A stretch of 5,959 bases of DNA from CAMEON01 sp045531965. Its GTDB lineage: Bacteria; Bacillota; Clostridia; Oscillospirales; CAG-272. Where the stretch lies: assembly GCA_045531965.1 (NCBI GenBank), contig JAZSFA010000083.1, positions 1 to 5,959 of the forward strand, given 5' to 3'. Shown one piece after another: positions 1 through 3,182 of this stretch; position 1 is the first letter of the stretch, and each line of letters opens with the position of its first letter. The position numbers and the translations under genes are program-made. The notes below the pieces were generated by a model. It saw only the letters and a program-made list of their open reading frames with translations. It ran no database searches and was not told the DNA's origin.

Positions 1-89
1 GAATCATTATTTAAAGGTTCTTGGAGGGGGTCTGGGGGGCACTTCTTTCAAGAAGGGCCATCCCAGGCGTACTCCTAAACAACAATTTA
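1..89 (+). repeat. MITE-like palindromic repeat, right half (copy A, cut by window edge)
   Basis: Bases 1-89 match 5866-5954 at 88 of 89 positions; the only difference is A60 versus C5925. Bases 1-9 correspond to the central spacer and 10-89 to the 80-bp right arm of the inverted-pair element seen whole at 5784-5954. The arm holds a hairpin at 38-59 (GGC-A-CTTCTT, TC, AAGAAG-G-GCC) and ends in TAAACAACAATTTA (76-89), the terminal inverted repeat of the family. The left half would lie upstream of the window. The arm ends 5 bases beyond the stop codon of the cyclase gene. No ORF is carried, so any mobility would need a transposase supplied elsewhere. Confidence 0.85.
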
Positions 90-94
90 TGCGT

Positions 95-676
95 TTACGA
101 AATCAGCACGGCGCGGCAGGGTGCGCCCTCGCATCCGTTTAAATTCAGCGGTGCGGCAGAGAGAAAATACTTGCCCTCGGACACCTGGGAAAGCACCACG
201 CCCTCCAGAAGTGCCACCTCGGCACCCAGGAGGATGAGATGCACCTGCATGGGGGCATCATCGGGACCTACGGTCTGGCTCTCGTTGCCGAGGAGCTTGA
301 TGCCTGCGTCGGCAAACACACGGGCGGCGGCCTCGGTGACCAAGGCTTTGCCCGCGATCAGGATGCGTTCGGATGCACCTGCTTTTGCGGCGTGATCAAG
401 GATACGGCGGGCATCCTGGGCGGTCACGTCCCCCTCGTGACGGGCGACGTAGCAATCTCCCACGAAAACCGAAAGATCAAGCTGATCCACGGTCTCGCCA
501 TCCCCTATGAAATGGGCGGGGGCATCCACGTGGGTGCCGTTGTGGGAACACATGGAGAAGGCGGTCAGGTTGATGACGTCTCCCTTGTCTATGGAGCAAA
601 GCTGTTCAAGCTGTGGTGAAGGGTCGCCGGGATAGACGGCGCAGGAGAAGATGGGTTGGGTGATGTCGTAGATCAT
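95..676 (-). CDS. Cyclase family protein (metal-dependent hydrolase, kynurenine formamidase-like fold)
   Basis: This is a 193-residue cytoplasmic protein of the cyclase/formamidase family (PF04199), whose members include the kynurenine formamidase KynB and isatin hydrolase. The family signature HNGTHVDAPAHF is at residues 45-56, giving putative metal ligands H45, H49 and D51 and the catalytic H55. The two distal ligands also fit: H146 in VHLILLGAE and E158 in LLEG are 12 residues apart, the same spacing I recall for KynB. The length is typical for short bacterial members. The start is chosen at ATG 676 because an AAGGAG site (682-687) lies 5 bases upstream; an in-frame GTG at 682 overlaps that site and is unlikely. 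The true substrate cannot be told from sequence. Nothing in the window suggests tryptophan breakdown, so a KynB name would be unsafe. It lies 260 bases after the ROK gene on the same strand, across two palindromic repeats. Confidence 0.9.
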   Translation of the reverse strand: MIYDITQPIFSCAVYPGDPSPQLEQLCSIDKGDVINLTAFSMCSHNGTHVDAPAHFIGDGETVDQLDLSVFVGDCYVARHEGDVTAQDARRILDHAAKAGASERILIAGKALVTEAAARVFADAGIKLLGNESQTVGPDDAPMQVHLILLGAEVALLEGVVLSQVSEGKYFLSAAPLNLNGCEGAPCRAVLIS

Positions 677-681
677 GGACA

Positions 682-687
682 CTCCTT
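682..687 (-). promoter_or_regulatory. Ribosome binding site that sets the cyclase start
   Basis: On the minus strand this reads AAGGAG, 5 bases before ATG 676. The longer in-frame reading from GTG 682 would begin inside this site, so the shorter protein is preferred. Confidence 0.75.
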
Positions 688-733
688 GGTAAATTGATCA
701 AAAAGAAATCAAGCAAGATCAAGACTTTTGGTC

Positions 734-887
734 ATCTCTAAAAACTCTCTTGACGGCGAATCCACGGTGATTTTTCCATCATATTTCACATATTTTTCTT
801 CGCGTAGCTCCACTACGCGCGCGAAAATTTGTTTCATCTGACGAAAAAATCCCTCATGGCTCTCTCGCCAATAGAGTTTTTAGAGAT
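734..887. repeat. 154-bp imperfect palindrome (MITE-like or long RNA hairpin)
   Basis: The outermost 15 bases are perfectly inverted: ATCTCTAAAAACTCT at 734-748 and AGAGTTTTTAGAGAT at 873-887. The centre is a perfect 7-bp stem, CGCGTAG (801-807) and CTACGCG (813-819), around the loop CTCCA. By hand alignment roughly 70% of positions between the two arms pair, spread along the whole length. Transcribed from either strand it would fold into one long hairpin. It fills most of the gap between the ROK and cyclase genes, contains no plausible ORF, and is AT-richer than the flanking genes. CTTTTG occurs 3 bases outside each end (725-730 and 891-896), which may be a trace of target duplication or chance. 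It is unrelated in sequence to the neighbouring repeat at 903-972. Confidence 0.8.
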
Positions 888-902
888 TCCCTTTTGTTTT
901 AA

Positions 903-972
903 AAATTCTTGAAGGGAGTCCAGAGGGAAACTTCTTTTAAGAAGTTTCCCTTTGGTGTCCTCCTCGTACTCC
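903..972 (+). repeat. Diverged single arm of the window-end repeat family
   Basis: From TTAAA(AA)TTCTTG to GTACTCC this segment aligns with the 80-bp arm at 10-89. Shared blocks are TTAAA, TTCTTG, AGGG, GTC, ACTTCTT, AAGAAG and GTACTCC in the same order. Its core is a 28-base palindrome (924-951): AGGGAAACTTCTT, TT, AAGAAGTTTCCCT. No inverted partner arm is seen next to it. The right part, 937-972, overlaps the 3' end of the ROK gene. On the minus strand the hairpin lies just past the ROK stop, but no U-tract follows it directly, so it is not a standard intrinsic terminator. Confidence 0.75.
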
Positions 973-1920
973 CTCCATGGCAATGGTCAACGCCGCCAAG
1001 TCTCCCACCGACTCGGTCAGCGCGGCGGGGACGATACGGCAAGCGGCCAGGGCGGTGGGCAGAGCCTCCCGCTTCAAAGCCTTTTCCATGGCAGGGATGA
1101 GCAGATCGCCCGAACGGGCATAAATACTGCCGATAACGATGCACTCGGGGTTGAAAAGGTCGATCAGGATGGCCATGGCGCGGCCGAGATGGTCGCCGCA
1201 GTCGTTCCAAACCGCCAAAGCCGTGGGGTCACCATCGCGGGCGGCGTTGGCCAGAGACAGCGCGGTGACCGAAGGCAGATCGTCTTCGGTGGGGCAGTAG
1301 GAGGGGGCTTTTCCTTCCTTGATGGCCGCGGTCGCATATTGTTGACCCAGTTGACGAAGCCCTCCGCCCGAGCAGAAGCCCTCCACCGAGCCAGCCTTGT
1401 AGTAGCCTACGGGGCCGTCGGGATCGAGACGAACATGGCCGATCTCCCCCGCGTCGTCGGTGGTTCCTGCGTATAGCTTGCCGTCAAGGATGAGCCCTGC
1501 GCCAAAGCCCGTGCCGAAGGTGCAGAAGATCATATTGCGTGTCCCCTTGCCCGCACCAAACCGCCACTCGGCCAAAGCGCAGGCGTTGGCGTCGTTGCAG
1601 AGGTAGGCAGGGATGCCGAACCGCTCGGCGAGCATATCCGTGATGTGTACGTCCACCCAATCGGGGAGGTTGGGCGGTGCCTTGATGATGCCCCGCTTGG
1701 AATCCAGGGGACTACCGCAGGACACGCCGATAGATAGAGGCTTGTGGCCGTCAGCCTCGGCTTTTGTCATCAGTTCGCCGGCGGCGGTCATGATATTTTC
1801 CAGAGTTTCTGTGACGGTGGTGGTGGGAAAACGGCGTTTTTCAAGGACGTTGCCCTGCTCGTTTCCCAAAATGACGGCGCATTTGGTGCCGCCGATATCG
1901 ATGCCGAGATAGTGGTTCAT
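937..1920 (-). CDS. ROK family protein, probable sugar kinase, atypical (no zinc-binding cysteines)
   Basis: This 327-residue cytoplasmic protein has the ASKHA sugar-kinase layout. The N-terminal phosphate loop is DIGGTK (8-13). CNDANA (108-113) carries the probable catalytic base D110. GTGFGAG is at 136-142, EIGH at 159-162, and the C-terminal ATP-site strand VIGSIYARSGDLL follows 262. ROK kinases use ATP to phosphorylate hexoses such as glucose, mannose or N-acyl-mannosamine; some ROK proteins are repressors, but there is no N-terminal helix-turn-helix here. The usual CxCGxxGCxE zinc motif is replaced by GPVGYYKAGSVEGF (169-182), keeping only the final glutamate E180. AAGGAG lies 6 bases before the ATG. 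Mannose released by the upstream GH2 enzyme is a reasonable but unproven substrate. The last 11 residues and stop codon lie inside an intergenic repeat, so the tail is probably acquired. No convincing own promoter was found. Confidence 0.9.
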   Translation of the reverse strand: MNHYLGIDIGGTKCAVILGNEQGNVLEKRRFPTTTVTETLENIMTAAGELMTKAEADGHKPLSIGVSCGSPLDSKRGIIKAPPNLPDWVDVHITDMLAERFGIPAYLCNDANACALAEWRFGAGKGTRNMIFCTFGTGFGAGLILDGKLYAGTTDDAGEIGHVRLDPDGPVGYYKAGSVEGFCSGGGLRQLGQQYATAAIKEGKAPSYCPTEDDLPSVTALSLANAARDGDPTALAVWNDCGDHLGRAMAILIDLFNPECIVIGSIYARSGDLLIPAMEKALKREALPTALAACRIVPAALTESVGDLAALTIAMEGVRGGHQRETS

Positions 1921-1945
1921 AGGGGTCTCCTTATGTCGAAAGCAC

Positions 1946-1974
1946 TTGACATTTATTGGCTATCGTGCTATAAT
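1946..1974 (+). promoter_or_regulatory. Toxin promoter, perfect sigma-A consensus
   Basis: TTGACA (1946-1951) and TATAAT (1969-1974) are separated by exactly 17 bases, a full match to the vegetative consensus. Transcription would start near 1981. It points away from the ROK gene, whose ATG is only 26 bases to the left, and the only downstream plus-strand gene is the small hydrophobic peptide at 2129. The -35 box overlaps the untranslated leader of ROK on the other strand. Confidence 0.85.
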
Positions 1975-1981
1975 ATCGCTT

Positions 1982-2128
1982 GGAGCTTATGCTCCCGCAG
2001 GGGTCACCCGTCTGCCCATGCAATCATTTGCATCAGCAGACGACGGAGGCGGTTGCTTCCTCTATTTTGAGGAAGTCTGAAATCTTTTTTTGATTGTATG
2101 CCTTCCTCAAGAGAGGAAGGTGATGCTC
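1982..2128 (+). promoter_or_regulatory. Structured 5' leader of the toxin mRNA
   Basis: About 147 bases separate the predicted transcript start from the peptide start. A hairpin caps the 5' end (GGAGC 1982-1986, loop TTAT, GCTCC 1991-1995). A second is CGTCTGC (2009-2015), ATGCAA (2018-2023), loop TCAT, TTGCAT (2028-2033), GCAGACG (2036-2042). A third is CTTCCTC (2056-2062), loop TATTTT, GAGGAAG (2069-2075). A fourth hides the Shine-Dalgarno site (2101-2120). A T7 run lies at 2085-2091, 9 bases after the third stem, too far for a clear terminator. Segments 1996-2008 and 2048-2062 are complementary to 2292-2304 and 2274-2288 beyond the gene. The layout fits type I toxin mRNAs, which are often made in a translationally silent fold. 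Confidence 0.7.
2101..2120 (+). promoter_or_regulatory. Shine-Dalgarno-sequestering hairpin of the toxin gene
   Basis: CCTTCCTC (2101-2108) and GAGGAAGG (2113-2120) are perfect complements around the loop AAGA. The right strand of the stem is the ribosome binding site (AGGAAGG, 2114-2120), 8 bases before ATG 2129. When folded, the site is fully paired, so translation should depend on opening this stem or on a competing pairing. Confidence 0.8.
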
Positions 2129-2230
2129 ATGTACATGACGTGGGATGAAATGTTCCTGTTCGGCGCGTTGATTATCGCGCTGATTCAGCTTGTCAGAGAC
2201 ATCTACAAAGATAACAATAAAAAAAGATAA
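2129..2230 (+). CDS. Small hydrophobic peptide, putative holin-like type I toxin
   Basis: This encodes a 33-residue peptide: a short N-terminus (MYMTWDEM), a hydrophobic membrane segment at about residues 8-22 (MFLFGALIIALIQLV), then a charged tail (RDIYKDNNKKR). The shape and the T-W-D-E-M-F-L-F-G start resemble Gram-positive putative holin-like toxins (PF16935) and, more loosely, the TxpA/BsrG/Fst type I toxins, which insert into the membrane when overproduced. Start 2129 is chosen because AGGAAGG (2114-2120) ends 8 bases before it. ATG 2123 is only 2 bases from the site; ATG 2135 is 14 bases away and would give 31 residues. The stop codon lies inside the terminator stem. It has its own perfect promoter and opposes its neighbours. 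An antisense RNA covers its 3' end. Assignment rests on architecture and recall of the family. Confidence 0.75.
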   Translation: MYMTWDEMFLFGALIIALIQLVRDIYKDNNKKR

Positions 2231-2303
2231 CCGCCCAGTCTTCCAAAACGCGCGGTTATCTTTTTAACTAAGCGAGGAAGCAACCGTCACCGGTGATCCC
2301 TGC
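2219..2303 (-). ncRNA. Predicted antisense antitoxin RNA (about 85 nt)
   Basis: A perfect minus-strand promoter (2310-2338) would start an RNA near 2303. It would end at the hairpin GATAACCGC (2260-2252) and GCGGTTATC (2234-2226) followed on this strand by seven U (2225-2219). The RNA overlaps the last codons, stop and terminator of the toxin mRNA, the converging 3' overlap known for txpA/RatA and bsrG/SR4. Base pairing would be expected to lead to RNase III cleavage or blocked translation. Its 5' part contains the self-complementary TCACCGGTGA (2287-2296) and CGGTTGCTTCCTC, and closely resembles the toxin mRNA's own 5' leader with the hairpin at 2009-2042 left out. No ORF is visible in it. 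The exact ends are inferred. Confidence 0.7.
2221..2265 (+). terminator. Bidirectional intrinsic terminator of toxin and antitoxin RNAs
   Basis: AAAAAGATAACCGC (2221-2234) is the exact reverse complement of GCGGTTATCTTTTT (2252-2265), with a 17-base loop. The plus strand ends in T5, and the minus strand in T7 counting 2219-2220. It can end the toxin transcript near 2265 and the antisense transcript near 2219. The toxin stop codon (2228-2230) lies in the left stem. Confidence 0.85.
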
Positions 2304-2309
2304 GTTATC

Positions 2310-2338
2310 ATTATAACCTACTTCGGAGGATTTGTCAA
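2310..2338 (-). promoter_or_regulatory. Antitoxin RNA promoter, perfect sigma-A consensus
   Basis: On the minus strand TTGACA (2338-2333) and TATAAT (2315-2310) are 17 bases apart, again a full consensus match. It faces the toxin promoter across the locus. It is also the nearest convincing promoter upstream of the ROK gene, so read-through past the antisense terminator could contribute to ROK transcription. Confidence 0.85.
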
Positions 2339-2361
2339 TACTTATTTATGAAATTATTGAC

Positions 2362-2389
2362 GCTCGCCGCTCGGCGGGCTTTTTGTTTT
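2362..2389 (+). terminator. Second plus-strand terminator closing the toxin locus
   Basis: GCTCGCC (2362-2368), loop GCTC, GGCGGGC (2373-2379), with one G-U pair, is followed by TTTTTGTTTT. It acts on the plus strand only, because the minus strand has no U-tract after the stem. It would catch toxin transcripts that pass 2265, giving a long mRNA that contains the 3' segment complementary to its 5' leader. It also shields the HAD gene from antisense transcription. Confidence 0.75.
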
Positions 2390-3182
2390 AAAAATCAAAA
2401 TGCCGAGACAGAAAAGTGGCCACCCCATCCTCTTCATTGCTCCCGCACACCACGTCAGCTACCGCCTTGACCTCGGGAACGGCGTTGGCCACGGCCACAC
2501 CGAGGCCGCACACAGACAGCATTCCAAGGTCGGCCATGTCGTCGCCAAAGGCCATGATCTCGTCGCAGGTGACACCGAAATGGGTGGCTATGCCGACGAG
2601 GGCGGCCTCTTTGGTGGCGGCAGGATGTGCCAGCTTGTGACCGAAACGGCTCGTGTTCTTGGAGGGGGTAAACAAATAACGTGGGTCGCCTTCAAACAGG
2701 GCAGCCACTTTGTCGGGCTCAGGGGAGCAGACCGTGACTTTGGTGGCGGCTTGCCGGGCGGCCTCTGTCAATCCCTCATCAGATACGCGGCGATAATGAA
2801 GAAATTCCTTCTGCCCTACGGGGATGGCGGGGTTGGTGGTGACGTCCTCGGTCTCGCCGCAGATGCGGATATGATCCACGAAAGGCGCGGACAGGCAGGC
2901 GAGGGCGGCCTCAAGGGTGTCCTCGGGGGACAGCACCGCGCGGTAGATCACCTGATTCCCCACCACGGCGTACGCGCCGCCCGTGTGGATGATGGCGTCG
3001 GGACAAAGCTCTTGCGTTACCGGTAGGGAGGAATAAAGGGAGCGAGCCGTAGCAACGGCGAACAGCATCCCTTTTTCTCTTGCTGTGCGGATGGCATTTA
3101 TGGTGGCCGCCGACAGCGTCTCGTCCTCCCAAAGAAGGGTACGATCCAAGTCGGAGACGATCATTTTCAATGACTTTTTCAT
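2388..3182 (-). CDS. HAD superfamily hydrolase, Cof-type sugar/nucleotide phosphatase
   Basis: This 264-residue cytoplasmic protein has the Cof/YbiV-type HAD (IIB) arrangement. Motif I is DLDRT (11-15) with nucleophile D11 and acid/base D13. Motif II is T45 in ATARS. A cap domain spans about 80-185, motif III is K191, and motif IV is GDDMADLGML (213-222) with D214 and D218. Two positions differ from the usual form: motif I has R where G is common (DLDGT), and motif IV has A217 where N is usual (GDxxND). Such enzymes dephosphorylate sugar phosphates, FMN or similar small molecules using magnesium; the substrate cannot be read from sequence. Its ATG overlaps the GH2 stop as ATGA and no good ribosome binding site precedes it, so translation is probably coupled. 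No minus-strand terminator follows, so transcripts can run on into the toxin locus. Confidence 0.9.
   Translation of the reverse strand: MKKSLKMIVSDLDRTLLWEDETLSAATINAIRTAREKGMLFAVATARSLYSSLPVTQELCPDAIIHTGGAYAVVGNQVIYRAVLSPEDTLEAALACLSAPFVDHIRICGETEDVTTNPAIPVGQKEFLHYRRVSDEGLTEAARQAATKVTVCSPEPDKVAALFEGDPRYLFTPSKNTSRFGHKLAHPAATKEAALVGIATHFGVTCDEIMAFGDDMADLGMLSVCGLGVAVANAVPEVKAVADVVCGSNEEDGVATFLSRHFDF

Noticed and set aside
680..682. GTG at 682 as the cyclase start
   Set aside because: It overlaps the AAGGAG ribosome binding site, leaving no spacing. ATG 676 is placed properly.
697..722. Three ATCAA/TTGAT motifs at 697, 708 and 718, spaced 10-11 bases, as a regulator site for the cyclase gene
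   Set aside because: The motif is only 5 bases, the region is AT-rich, and no -10/-35 pair could be identified nearby, so chance is the simpler explanation.
924..951. The 28-base palindrome after the ROK gene as an intrinsic terminator
   Set aside because: No U-tract follows the stem directly on either strand, and the sequence belongs to a repeat family. It may still slow transcription or protect the mRNA end.
2018..2080. A 20-codon ORF in the toxin leader (ATG 2018, TGA 2078) as a possible regulatory leader peptide
   Set aside because: It starts inside the 2009-2042 hairpin and has no ribosome binding site at a usable distance; the frame is better explained by the RNA structure.
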